Shown here: positions 1 through 9,662 of the stretch, one piece after another
Numbering within the stretch: position 1 is the stretch's first letter
Layout: the number at the start of each line of letters is the position of its first letter
NCBI RefSeq assembly: GCF_011758745.1
Contig: NZ_JAANOV010000001.1
Span: 4,774,001-4,838,000 of the forward strand
Reading direction: 5' to 3'
Length of the DNA stretch: 64,000 bases
Source of the DNA: Amycolatopsis granulosa
Lineage (GTDB): Bacteria > Actinomycetota > Actinomycetes > Mycobacteriales > Pseudonocardiaceae
The notes under the pieces: generated by a model
Told to the model about the DNA's origin: nothing
The model's database searches: none
What the model saw: only the letters and a program-made list of their open reading frames with translations
Made by a program: the position numbers and the translations under genes

Positions 1-862
1 CGCGCGCGAAGCGTTCGAGCTGCTGCTCCACCAGCCGCTTCGCCCGCGGGTAGAACGAGTCCGAGCCGCCCGCGACGTGCGGGGTGATGATCGATCCCGG
101 CAGCCGCCACAGCGGGTGCTCCGGCGGCAGCGGCTCCGGGTCCACCACATCCAGCGCCGCCCGCAGCCGGCCGTCCGAGACCTCCTTCGTCAGCGCCGCG
201 GTGTCGATCGCGGTGCCGCGGCCGACGTTGACCACCAGCGCCCCGTCCGGCAGGGCCGCCAGTTCTGGTGCGCCGATCAGCCCGCGGGTGGCCGGGGTGT
301 CCGGCAAGATCAGCACGACGATGCTCGCGCCCGGCAGGAGGTCCGCCAGCTCGCCGACGCCGTGCACGCCCGCGCGCGGGGTGCTCGCCACGCGCACCAC
401 GTCGGCCGCACCGGCCACCAGGTACCGCTCGACGGCCTGGCCGATCGAGCCGTAGCCGACCAGCAGGACACGCTCGTCGGCGAGCGAGCGGGTGTGCTCG
501 CGGTCCCAGGAGCCGCTGCGCTGCTGGCGGAACCAGCGCGGCAGGTTCCGCTGCGCGGCCAGGATCAGCGCGAGCGTGTGCTCGGCGACGCTCAGGTCGT
601 GCAGGCCCCGGCCGTTGGCCAGCGTGACGCCCTCGGGGATCAGCGGCCGCAGGCTGTCCACGCCCGCCGACAGCGACTGCACCACCTTCAGCGACGGCAT
701 CCGCGCGATGAGTTCCGGTGGTCGCGGGCCGCTGTCGTAGGGCAGCACGTAGAACTCCACGCCGTCCAGGCCGGGTGGCGTCCCGGTGCCGTCGTAGCAG
801 GCGGCTTCCAGGCCGGCCGGGACGGCGACATCGGACCAGGGGAGCAGAACTCGGGGTGTCAT
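1..862 (-). CDS. D-2-hydroxyacid dehydrogenase, C-terminus cut by window edge
   Basis: NAD(P)-dependent D-isomer 2-hydroxyacid dehydrogenase, interconverting 2-oxo acids and D-2-hydroxy acids in the cytoplasm. About 287 codons are visible of a family usually near 310-330. Visible features: the Rossmann dinucleotide motif GYGSIG (residues 135-140), the catalytic-arginine region VNVGRGT, the acidic DPEPLP segment and the late ITPHVAGG segment holding the catalytic histidine. The ATG at 862 overlaps the stop of the upstream MFS gene by four bases (ATGA), so the two are translationally coupled. With an anion-type transporter and an IclR regulator next door, uptake and reduction or oxidation of a small hydroxy or sugar acid is a reasonable inference. 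The exact substrate cannot be read. Confidence 0.88.
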   Translation of the reverse strand, partial: MTPRVLLPWSDVAVPAGLEAACYDGTGTPPGLDGVEFYVLPYDSGPRPPELIARMPSLKVVQSLSAGVDSLRPLIPEGVTLANGRGLHDLSVAEHTLALILAAQRNLPRWFRQQRSGSWDREHTRSLADERVLLVGYGSIGQAVERYLVAGAADVVRVASTPRAGVHGVGELADLLPGASIVVLILPDTPATRGLIGAPELAALPDGALVVNVGRGTAIDTAALTKEVSDGRLRAALDVVDPEPLPPEHPLWRLPGSIITPHVAGGSDSFYPRAKRLVEQQLERFAR

Positions 863-2154
863 GCGACCTTCCTCTTCGGGGACCGGACGGCGAACAGGAC
901 CAGCGCGGACGCGGCCATCGTGCCCGCCAGCATCAGGAACGCGGCGGCGTCGGTGCCGGTGGCGGTGCGCAACCAGCCCACCAGATACGTGCCGAGGAAG
1001 CCACCCAGGGCGCCGGCCGCGTTGACCAGCGCGACGGCGATCCCGGCGGTGCGGCGCGGCAGCAGCTCCGGGATCATCGCGAAGAACGGCCCGTAGGGTG
1101 CGTACATCGCGATCCCGGCGAGGATCAGCAGCGGGAACGACAGCCAGAAGGCGCTGTGGCCGGCCAGGTAGGAGCCGTAGAACGTGATCGCGCCGGCGAG
1201 CAGCCACGGCCACACGTACCGGATCCTGCGGTGGGCGCGGTCGGACAGGCGCGAGTTGAGCAGCATCGCGACCACGGCGAAGGCGTAGGGCACGGCCGAC
1301 AGCAGGCCGGTGGCGCCGATGCCGGCCGACGATCCGGCTTTCACGATCGAGGGCAGCCAGAACACGAACCCGTAGACGCCGATGCTCCACAGCAGGTACT
1401 GCGCGGCGAGGATCAGCACGGACGGGGTGCGCAGGGCTTCGGCGAGCGGGTGGCGCCCGGTGGTCTCCGCGGCCGGCGCCAGGTCGGCCTGCTCCGCGGC
1501 GATCGCGGTGTCGACGGCCGCGCGTTCGGCCGCCGCCAGCCACGCCGCGTCGGCGGGGCGGTCGCGCACCTGCGCGCGGAAGAAGAACGCCCAGACCAGC
1601 GCCGGAATGCCCTCGATGATGAACATGCCGCGCCAGTTGGTGGCCTCGACCAGGTAGCCCGACGCCGCGGACAGCCACATGACGGTCACCGGGTTGCCGA
1701 GGATGAGGAAGGCGTTGGCGCGGCCGCGTTCGGCCTTCGTGAACCAGCGGGCGAGCAGGACCACGAGCGCGGGCAGCACCGCGGCCTCGACGGCGCCGAG
1801 CAGGAAGCGGACCACGATCAGCAGCACGACGGAGCTGAGCAGCCCCTGCAGCGTGGCGAGCAGGCCCCAGGCCAGCACCGACCAGAAGATCAGGTCGCGG
1901 ACGCTGCGGCGGTCGGCGTAGAGCACCCCGGGGACCTGCAACAGGAAGTAGCCGGCGAAGAACGAGGCTCCGATGAGGCCCGAGGTCGAACTCGTGATGC
2001 CCAGGTCCTCGGCCATGCCCCCGGCCGCGGCGATGGAGAAGTTCGAGCGGTCGAGGTAGGCCAGGCTGTAGGTGACGAAGACGATCGGGATCAGGCGCAG
2101 CCAGCGCTGTCTCCCCGGCGTCGTCGCCCTGCCGGTCACTGGCGGGCTCCCCAT
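859..2154 (-). CDS. MFS transporter, anion:cation symporter type
   Basis: A 431-residue integral membrane protein of the major facilitator superfamily with about 12 hydrophobic segments. The first segment carries the YLDR signature (near residue 33) typical of the anion:cation symporter branch, which moves organic acids such as tartrate, phthalate, galactarate or hydroxyphenylacetate. It is the first gene of a leftward pair. Its stop overlaps the start of the hydroxyacid dehydrogenase (ATGA), and it is divergent from an IclR regulator. Its start lies just left of the operator at 2174-2207, so IclR control is likely. The substrate is inferred only from context: a small carboxylate. Confidence 0.85.
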   Translation of the reverse strand: MGSPPVTGRATTPGRQRWLRLIPIVFVTYSLAYLDRSNFSIAAAGGMAEDLGITSSTSGLIGASFFAGYFLLQVPGVLYADRRSVRDLIFWSVLAWGLLATLQGLLSSVVLLIVVRFLLGAVEAAVLPALVVLLARWFTKAERGRANAFLILGNPVTVMWLSAASGYLVEATNWRGMFIIEGIPALVWAFFFRAQVRDRPADAAWLAAAERAAVDTAIAAEQADLAPAAETTGRHPLAEALRTPSVLILAAQYLLWSIGVYGFVFWLPSIVKAGSSAGIGATGLLSAVPYAFAVVAMLLNSRLSDRAHRRIRYVWPWLLAGAITFYGSYLAGHSAFWLSFPLLILAGIAMYAPYGPFFAMIPELLPRRTAGIAVALVNAAGALGGFLGTYLVGWLRTATGTDAAAFLMLAGTMAASALVLFAVRSPKRKVA

Positions 2155-2173
2155 GTCGGCCTCCTTGCCATGC

Positions 2174-2207
2174 TTTCCATGATATGGAAAACTATTCCGC
2201 GATATGG
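2174..2207. promoter_or_regulatory. Tandem IclR-type operator
   Basis: A perfect inverted repeat TTTCCAT-GAT-ATGGAAA spans 2174-2190. The block TTCC-NN-GATATGG occurs twice, with TTCC at 2175 and 2195, exactly 20 bp or two helix turns apart. It lies between the divergent MFS and IclR genes. E. coli IclR-family operators contain similar TGGAAA/TTTCCA half-sites, so this is the probable site for the adjacent regulator acting on both genes. An in-frame ATG at 2184 lies inside the palindrome and is therefore unlikely to be the iclR start. Confidence 0.7.
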
Positions 2208-2213
2208 TGCCCG

Positions 2214-2996
2214 ATGAGTGTGGGACCTCGACCGGACGGCGTCAAGGGGTGGTGTGTGGCCGACATGGTGGGCAAGGCCCTGCGGGTGCTGTCGCTGCTC
2301 GGTGAGTACCCGGACGGGGTCGGGCTGTCCGAGCTGGCGCGGCGCGCGGGCTACCCGGTGAGCACCACGCACCGGCTGCTGAGTTCGTTGCAGGAGCAGG
2401 GTTTCGCGCGCAGCGATCCGGCGTCGAAGCGGTACGCGCTGGGGTTGCGGCTGTTCGAGCTGGGGCAGCGGGTGTCGCACGCCCGCGGCTTCGCCGGGGT
2501 GGCGTTGCCGGTGCTGCGTGCGCTGACCGACCAGACCGGCGAGCCGACGCTGATGGCCGTGCTCGACGGGCACGAACAGGTGTACGTGCATTCGGTGCGG
2601 GGTCCACGGCAGATCCAGATCCGCGGCGAACCGGGGCAGCGCGGCCCGCTGCACTGCACGTCGATGGGGAAGTGCCTGGTGGCGTTCGCCCCGGACCGGG
2701 CAGCGCTGGTGGAGTCGCTGGAGCTGACCGCGCTGTCGCCGCGGACGATCACCACGCGGGCGGAGTTCGCGCGGGAGATCGCCTCCGTGCGGGCGCGTGG
2801 CTACGCGGTGGCCGACGAGGAGCACGAGCCGGGGATAAGGGCGGTCGGCGTGCCGGTCCTGGCCCCGGACGGCACCGCGATCGCCGCCGTGTCCACCGCC
2901 GCGCCCGCGTACCGCGTGACGATGGCCGAGCTGGAGGCGTTCGTGCCCGCCCTGCGGGCCGCGGCGCGCGAACTGGCCGCGTCCCTGCCGCGCTGA
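2214..2996 (+). CDS. IclR family transcriptional regulator
   Basis: About 260 residues, the normal IclR length. An N-terminal winged helix-turn-helix (GLSELARRAGYPVSTTHRLL region) is followed by the C-terminal effector-binding IclR domain, with the conserved LHCTSMGK segment and the acidic DEEHEPGIRAVGVP segment. It is cytoplasmic and probably controls the divergent MFS transporter and hydroxyacid dehydrogenase in response to their substrate. The ATG at 2214 is chosen because an earlier in-frame ATG at 2184 sits in the operator palindrome. A GTG at 2256 is also possible, since no strong ribosome site decides. Confidence 0.88.
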   Translation: MSVGPRPDGVKGWCVADMVGKALRVLSLLGEYPDGVGLSELARRAGYPVSTTHRLLSSLQEQGFARSDPASKRYALGLRLFELGQRVSHARGFAGVALPVLRALTDQTGEPTLMAVLDGHEQVYVHSVRGPRQIQIRGEPGQRGPLHCTSMGKCLVAFAPDRAALVESLELTALSPRTITTRAEFAREIASVRARGYAVADEEHEPGIRAVGVPVLAPDGTAIAAVSTAAPAYRVTMAELEAFVPALRAAARELAASLPR

Positions 2997-3081
2997 ACCG
3001 CCGCCCGATAACCGGTTGTAGCCCGGACACCGGGGTTGACTACGCTGTTCACACCGTGTTTCGACCCCGAGGAGCACCCCA

Positions 3082-4833
<1,752 letters not shown>

Positions 4834-4836
4834 GCA

Positions 4837-4869
4837 ACGGGAGCGGCCCGCCGGGCAGGCCGCTCCCGT
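4837..4869. terminator. Bidirectional hairpin terminator proS / HAD gene
   Basis: A perfect 12-bp inverted repeat, ACGGGAGCGGCC (4837-4848) with GGCCGCTCCCGT (4858-4869) and a 9-base loop, lies in the 41-bp gap between two convergent genes. There is no U-tract, as is usual in high-GC actinobacteria. Confidence 0.75.
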
Positions 4870-4874
4870 GCCGG

Positions 4875-5582
4875 TCAGCCCTCGCCGAAGACGGCTGCCA
4901 GCACCCGGTTCGTATCGCTCAGGTCGCGCAGCACGACCTGGGCGCCCGCGTCGCGCAGCGCCTGCTCGTCGAAGCGGCCGGTCGCCACGCCCACCGCGAC
5001 GGCGCCGTGCGCCCGTGCCGCGTCGATGTCGTGCGGCGTGTCGCCCACGACGACCACCGAGGCGGGCTCGAACGGTGATCCGTGTGCCGCCCGCGCCCGG
5101 TCCACCGCGTAGGCCACCAGGTCGGGCCGGTGCGCGGAGAGGTTGCCGTAGCCGCCGATCTCGAAGTCCAGGTGCGTGTGCAGGCTGAACGCGGACAGCT
5201 TGTGCCAGGCGATGTCCCGCAGGTTGCCGGTCACCAGTGACTGCAACGCCCCGCCCGCGCCGGCCACCCCGGCCAGCGCCGCGGCGGCGCCGGGGAGCGC
5301 CAGGCCCTGCTTGCCGAGCTCCGGCAGTGCTGTTTCCGACACCGCGGTCAGCGCCGCCCACATCCGCTGGATCAGTTCCTCGGTGGGCTCGATCCCGTGC
5401 CGGGTCAGCAATTCCACGGTGATGGCGCGCTCGGTCCGGCCGAAGAAGTCCGGCATCTCGGTCAGCGTCACGCCGGTCACCTCGGTGAGCACCTGCCGGT
5501 ACCAGCCGCGGCCGGCGCCACGCAGGTCGATGAGGGTCTGGTCGATGTCCCACAGCACCAGCCGGTGCGTACTGCTCGTCAC
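4875..5582 (-). CDS. HAD family hydrolase
   Basis: A haloacid-dehalogenase-like phosphatase of about 235 residues. The nucleophile motif LWDIDQT (Asp12, Asp14 from the GTG at 5582) and the motif IV segment VVGDTPHDIDAA are clear, and a helical cap domain lies between them. The family hydrolyses phosphate esters such as phosphoglycolate or sugar phosphates, and the substrate is not evident here. The start was placed at the GTG at 5582 because the DXD motif normally begins near residue 10. Further upstream the frame would run into the promoter of the divergent gene. An ATG at 5612 is the alternative. Confidence 0.82.
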   Translation of the reverse strand: MTSSTHRLVLWDIDQTLIDLRGAGRGWYRQVLTEVTGVTLTEMPDFFGRTERAITVELLTRHGIEPTEELIQRMWAALTAVSETALPELGKQGLALPGAAAALAGVAGAGGALQSLVTGNLRDIAWHKLSAFSLHTHLDFEIGGYGNLSAHRPDLVAYAVDRARAAHGSPFEPASVVVVGDTPHDIDAARAHGAVAVGVATGRFDEQALRDAGAQVVLRDLSDTNRVLAAVFGEG

Positions 5583-5618
5583 GTCCGCGACGCTACCAAT
5601 CCCGGTATTCATCACGCG

Positions 5619-5648
5619 TTGACTTCTGCGCGGAACCGTGTCTACCCT
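5619..5648 (+). promoter_or_regulatory. Sigma-70-like promoter for the 5686 gene
   Basis: TTGACT (5619-5624) and TACCCT (5643-5648) are separated by 18 bp, matching the actinobacterial housekeeping pattern TTGAC-N17/18-TANNNT. Downstream lie two copies of AATTCAA (5651 and 5667, 16 bp apart) that could bind a regulator, then the ribosome site CGGAGG before the ATG at 5686. Confidence 0.7.
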
Positions 5649-5685
5649 GAAATTCAACACAGGAAGAATTCAATCGGAGGTTCCC

Positions 5686-6720
5686 ATGACCGGAACATCC
5701 ACCCGGCGGATCGCCGGGCTCGCCGCCCTGGCCGGCGCGGTGATCGCGGTGGTACTGGGGTTCCTCACCGTGGGCGTGCAGGCGTCGGTCGCACCGCACG
5801 GACTTCCCGTCGCGGTCGCCGTGCCCGACCACGCGCCGCCCCCGTTGCGGGCCGCGGCGCAGCGCCTCACCACGGCGAACGGCGACGCCCTGAGCGTGCG
5901 GCTCACCTCACCGGAGCAGGGCAGGCAGCTGCTCGACGACAAGAAGGTCTACGGCGTCCTGGAACTCGCCCCGGGGCAGGTCGGTGTCGTCGTGTCGGGC
6001 GCGGTCAACCCGGCCGGCACCCAGGTCGCGCAGCAGGCGCTCACCGGGGCCGGCCAGGCGCTGTCGGCCGCGATGGCGCAGGCGACCGGCACCCCGGCCG
6101 CGCCGGTGCGGGTGGAGACCGTGCACCCGGCGAGCCCGGCGGGACGCGTCGCGCCGCTCGCGGTGAGCATCCTGGCCTGGGTCGGCAGCCTCGCCGCGGG
6201 TGCGCTGCTGGTGTTTCTCGGCCGGCGGTCCGGCGGGCGGATCGGCACCGCGGCCCGCCTGACCCAAATCGCGGCCACCGCGGTGCTGATCACGGCGGTC
6301 GCCGCGGGGTTCCTGGCCCTGTGGGACTCGTCGTTGACCCCCGGCTGGGACGTCCTCGGGTACGTCCTGCTGACCGCGGCGGCGTTCGCGGCCGTGCAGG
6401 CCGCCTTGCTGCGGCTGCTGGGTATCCGGGCGATGGCGATCCTCGGCCCGCTCTACCTGCTCGCGCCGAACGTGGCCGGGCAGGTGCCGGAGCTGCTGAA
6501 CCCGGCCTACCGGATCCTGCTGTGGTCGTGGACGCCGTTCCGGTTCTCCACCGAGGGCATCCGCAGCCTGCTGCAGGGCATCCCGGGCGCCCCCGACGTC
6601 ACCACCGGCGTGTGGGTGCTCGGCGCGATGCTCGTCGCCGGGCTGGTCGTCGTCCTCTGGCCCGGCCGCGCGCCGCGGCCGGCGCCGGTCCCGGCGGCCG
6701 AGCTTCAGCCGGCCAGGTAG
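5686..6720 (+). CDS. ABC-2/YhgE-like membrane protein
   Basis: A 344-residue membrane protein. One hydrophobic segment (about 8-30) is followed by an extracytoplasmic domain of roughly 130 residues, then about five or six membrane segments (about 160-335). This is the fold of DUF3533/YhgE-type and ABC-2 permease-like proteins of actinobacteria. There is no ATPase gene beside it, so it is not clearly a transporter. The ATG at 5686 has a good GGAGG site and a consensus promoter. It ends overlapping the convergent yjbQ gene by 16 bp. Function unknown. Confidence 0.75.
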   Translation: MTGTSTRRIAGLAALAGAVIAVVLGFLTVGVQASVAPHGLPVAVAVPDHAPPPLRAAAQRLTTANGDALSVRLTSPEQGRQLLDDKKVYGVLELAPGQVGVVVSGAVNPAGTQVAQQALTGAGQALSAAMAQATGTPAAPVRVETVHPASPAGRVAPLAVSILAWVGSLAAGALLVFLGRRSGGRIGTAARLTQIAATAVLITAVAAGFLALWDSSLTPGWDVLGYVLLTAAAFAAVQAALLRLLGIRAMAILGPLYLLAPNVAGQVPELLNPAYRILLWSWTPFRFSTEGIRSLLQGIPGAPDVTTGVWVLGAMLVAGLVVVLWPGRAPRPAPVPAAELQPAR

Positions 6721-7115
6721 CTGAACCGGACGCGCCGGACCGGGTTGTCGATGTTGGTGTCCACCAGGCAGATCGACTGCCAGGTGCCCAGCGCCGGCGA
6801 CCCGTTCAGCACGGGCACGCTCGCGTACGGCGGCACCAGCGCGGGCAGCACGTGGTCCCGGCCGTGACCGGCGCTGCCGTGCTGGTGCCGCCACCGCTGG
6901 TCGCGGGGCAGCAGGTCGTCCAGCGCGGTGAGCAGGTCCTCGTCACTGCCCGCGCCGGTCTCCAGGATCGCCAGGCCCGCCGTGGCGTGCGGCACGAAGA
7001 CGTGCAGCAGCCCGTCGGCGGCCGCCGCCTCGGCGAGGAACGCCTCGGTCTCCTTCGTCAGGTCGTGCACGACGGCCCGGCCGCCGGTCTTCACCTCGAT
7101 CTCCGTGGAGTACAT
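6705..7115 (-). CDS. YjbQ/UPF0047 family protein
   Basis: 136 residues, full length for the YjbQ (UPF0047) family, small proteins with weak thiamin phosphate synthase activity in genetic tests. Diagnostic segments are present: HVFVPHATAGLAI, ETG near residue 53, a histidine-rich RWRHQHGSAGHGRDH stretch that resembles the family's metal site, and the closing LGTWQSICLVDTN region. The ATG at 7115 is the natural start. It is divergent from the flavin monooxygenase pair, and a long inverted repeat lies between them. Confidence 0.85.
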   Translation of the reverse strand: MYSTEIEVKTGGRAVVHDLTKETEAFLAEAAAADGLLHVFVPHATAGLAILETGAGSDEDLLTALDDLLPRDQRWRHQHGSAGHGRDHVLPALVPPYASVPVLNGSPALGTWQSICLVDTNIDNPVRRVRFSYLAG

Positions 7116-7139
7116 GGCTCCCACCGTAAGCGTCCCAAG

Positions 7140-7169
7140 GGGTGGTACGCGAAATAGCGCGCACCACCC
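7140..7169. promoter_or_regulatory. Long imperfect palindrome, candidate operator
   Basis: GGGTGGT (7140-7146) pairs with ACCACCC (7163-7169). After one mismatch CGCG (7148-7151) pairs with CGCG (7158-7161). It sits in the 89-bp gap between the divergent yjbQ and flavin monooxygenase genes. The arrangement suits a dimeric repressor, although no regulator gene is adjacent. Confidence 0.45.
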
Positions 7170-7204
7170 GATCGCTGGACGGTGGGAGGCGAAAGGAGCG
7201 AGGC

Positions 7205-8320
7205 ATGGTTCATCTCGCGGTGGCACTGGAGGGCGCGGGCTGGCACCCCGCCGCGTGGCGCGAGCCGGACGCGCGCCCGGACGAGCTGTTCCGCCCGCGC
7301 TACTGGGGCGATCTGGTGACCGAGGCAGAACGCGGCCTGCTGGATTTCGTGACGATCGAGGACTCCCTCGGTGCCCCCCGGGACGGGCGCACCGACCGGG
7401 TGGACGGGCGGCTGGACGCGGTGCTGGTCGCGTCCCGCGTCGCGCCACTGACCCGGCACCTCGGGTTCCTGCCGACCGCGGTCGCGACCCACACCGAGCC
7501 GTTCCACCTGTCCAAGGCGATCGCCACACTCGATTTCGTCTCGTCCGGCCGCGCCGGGGTCCGGGTCCGGATCGCGAGCAGCCCCGAGGACGCGCGGCAC
7601 TTCGGCCGCCGCGAGTTCCCGGTGCCGCTGCCGGACCTGGCCGAGGAGGCCGGCGACTGGGTCGAGGTGGTGCGGCGCCTGTGGGACAGCTGGGAGGACG
7701 ACGCGGAGATCCGCGACGTCGCGACCGGCCGCTTCGTCGACCGCGACAAGCTGCACCACATCGACTTCACCGGCCGGTTCTTCAGCGTGGCGGGCCCGTC
7801 GATCACGCCGCGCCCGCCGCAGGGTCAGCCCCCGGTCGCCGTGCTCTCGCACATCGGCGAGATCCACCGGCTCGCCGCCCGCGCCGCCGATCTGGTGTTC
7901 GTCACCCCGCACGACCGTGAGCAGGCGCGGTCGCTGTCGGCGGAGCTGCGCGGGCTACGGCCGGATCTGCTCGTCTTCGGCGACGTCGTGGTGTTCCTCG
8001 ACGAGACCGAGCAGGCGGCGCGGGACCGCAAGGCGCGGCTGGACGATCTCGACGGGGCCGGGTACACCTCCGATGCCCTGGTGTTCACCGGCACGCCCGC
8101 CCAGCTGGCCGGTCAGCTGCTCGCGTGGCGCGACGCCGGGCTGGCCGGTTTCCGGCTGCGCCCGGCCGCACTGCCGCACGACCTCACCGCCATCACCCGC
8201 GGGCTCGTGCCCGAACTCCAGCAGCGCGGCGCGTTCCGCCGCGAGTACGAGGCCACCACGCTGCGGGGACTGCTCGGCCTGAGCCGCCCCGCCAACCGGT
8301 ACGCAGGAGCGTCGCGATGA
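7205..8320 (+). CDS. LLM class flavin-dependent oxidoreductase
   Basis: A 371-residue bacterial luciferase-like (TIM-barrel) flavin enzyme. Visible: FVTIEDSLG near the N-terminus, TATHTEP/FHLSKAIATLDFVSSGR, the usual start of the luciferase-family core, and a C-terminal segment ending in a variant of the EYEATTLR motif. It is probably a reduced-flavin monooxygenase of the NtaA/SnaA/DszA branch. The ATG at 7205 has an AAAGGAGCGAGG ribosome site. Its stop overlaps the start of the next, related monooxygenase (ATGA), so the two are made together. The pair could degrade an organosulfur or aminocarboxylate compound, which is an inference. No flavin reductase gene is nearby. Confidence 0.85.
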   Translation: MVHLAVALEGAGWHPAAWREPDARPDELFRPRYWGDLVTEAERGLLDFVTIEDSLGAPRDGRTDRVDGRLDAVLVASRVAPLTRHLGFLPTAVATHTEPFHLSKAIATLDFVSSGRAGVRVRIASSPEDARHFGRREFPVPLPDLAEEAGDWVEVVRRLWDSWEDDAEIRDVATGRFVDRDKLHHIDFTGRFFSVAGPSITPRPPQGQPPVAVLSHIGEIHRLAARAADLVFVTPHDREQARSLSAELRGLRPDLLVFGDVVVFLDETEQAARDRKARLDDLDGAGYTSDALVFTGTPAQLAGQLLAWRDAGLAGFRLRPAALPHDLTAITRGLVPELQQRGAFRREYEATTLRGLLGLSRPANRYAGASR

Positions 8321-9645
8321 AGCAGATCCACCTCGCCGCGCACTTCCCCGGCGTCAACAACACCACGGTGTGGAGCGATCCGCAGGCGGGCAGCCACATC
8401 GAGTTCTCGTCGTTCGCGCACCTCGCGCGGACCGCGGAACGGGCGAAGTTCGACTTCTTCTTCCTCGCCGAGGGGCTGCGGCTGCGCGAGCACGCCGGCC
8501 GGATCTACGACCTCGACGTGGTCGGCCGCCCGGACACGTTCACCGTGCTGGCCGGGCTCGCGGCGGTCACCGAGCGCCTGGGCCTGACCGGCACGATCAA
8601 CTCGACGTTCAACGAGCCCTACGAGGTGGCCCGCCAGTTCGCCAGCCTGGACCACCTGTCCGAGGGGCGCGCCGGGTGGAACGTGGTGACCTCGTGGGAC
8701 GCCTTCACCGGGGAGAACTTCCGCCGCGGCGGTTACCTGCCCGAGGACCAGCGGTACCAGCGGGCGAAACTGTTCCTGGACACGGCGTTCGAGTTGTTCG
8801 ACTCGTGGCGCACGGACGACATCGTGGCGGACAAGTCGTCCGGCGTGTTCCTGCGCGACCCGCGCGCGGGCTCGTTCGAGCGGCACGACGCGCAGTTCGA
8901 CATCGCGGGCCGGTTCACCGTGCCGCGCAGCCCGCAGGGCAGGCCGGTGATCCTGCAGGCGGGCGACTCCGACGAGGGCCGGGAGTTCGCGGCCGCGACC
9001 GCGGACGCGATCTTCACGCGGCACGGCACGCTGGACGCGGGGCGGAAGTTCTACGCCGACGTGAAGCGGCGCCTGGCCGCCTACGGGCGCGAGCCGCACC
9101 AGCTGCTGGTGCTGCCCGCGGCGACGTTCGTGCTCGGCGACACCGACGCCGAGGCCGAGGAGCTGGCGAGCGTCGTGCGGTACCAGCAGGTGAGCGGCCA
9201 GACGGCGATCCGCTTCCTGGAGCAGGTGTGGAACCGCGATCTGTCCGGCTACGACCCGGAGGGCCCGTTGCCCGACGTCGAACCGGTGGTCGGCGGGGAC
9301 GCGGTCGCCAAGGGCCGCGCGCAGACCCGCATGTACCGCGACCCGGTGGCGACGGTGCGGCAGTGGCGCGAGCTGGCGGCGGCGAAGAACCTGTCGATCC
9401 GCGACCTGGTCGTGGAGGTCAGCGGGCGGCAGACGTTCGTCGGCGCCCCGGCGACCGTCGCCGAGGCGATCAACACCTACGTGCAGGAGGACGCGAGCGA
9501 CGGGTTCATCCTGGTTCCGCACGTCACACCCGGCGGACTGGACCCGTTCGCGGACAAGGTGGTGCCGTTGCTGCAGGAGCGGGGCGTCTTCCGGAGCGAG
9601 TACGACGGCACCACGCTGCGCGACCACCTCGGCATCGATCGCTGA
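8317..9645 (+). CDS. NtaA/DszA-type FMN-dependent monooxygenase
   Basis: A 442-residue luciferase-like monooxygenase. Family-specific segments are clear: FFLAEGLRLREH, NSTFNEPYEVARQFASLDHLS, GRAGWNVVTSWD, NFRRGGYLP, and the C-terminal EYDGTTLRDHLG. These mark the nitrilotriacetate/dibenzothiophene-sulfone/pristinamycin monooxygenase branch, which uses FMNH2 supplied by a separate reductase. It starts within the stop of the preceding LLM gene (ATGA), so the two are translationally coupled. The substrate is unknown. Confidence 0.9.
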   Translation: MKQIHLAAHFPGVNNTTVWSDPQAGSHIEFSSFAHLARTAERAKFDFFFLAEGLRLREHAGRIYDLDVVGRPDTFTVLAGLAAVTERLGLTGTINSTFNEPYEVARQFASLDHLSEGRAGWNVVTSWDAFTGENFRRGGYLPEDQRYQRAKLFLDTAFELFDSWRTDDIVADKSSGVFLRDPRAGSFERHDAQFDIAGRFTVPRSPQGRPVILQAGDSDEGREFAAATADAIFTRHGTLDAGRKFYADVKRRLAAYGREPHQLLVLPAATFVLGDTDAEAEELASVVRYQQVSGQTAIRFLEQVWNRDLSGYDPEGPLPDVEPVVGGDAVAKGRAQTRMYRDPVATVRQWRELAAAKNLSIRDLVVEVSGRQTFVGAPATVAEAINTYVQEDASDGFILVPHVTPGGLDPFADKVVPLLQERGVFRSEYDGTTLRDHLGIDR

Positions 9646-9662
9646 ACCGCGCGGCCGGTCGG

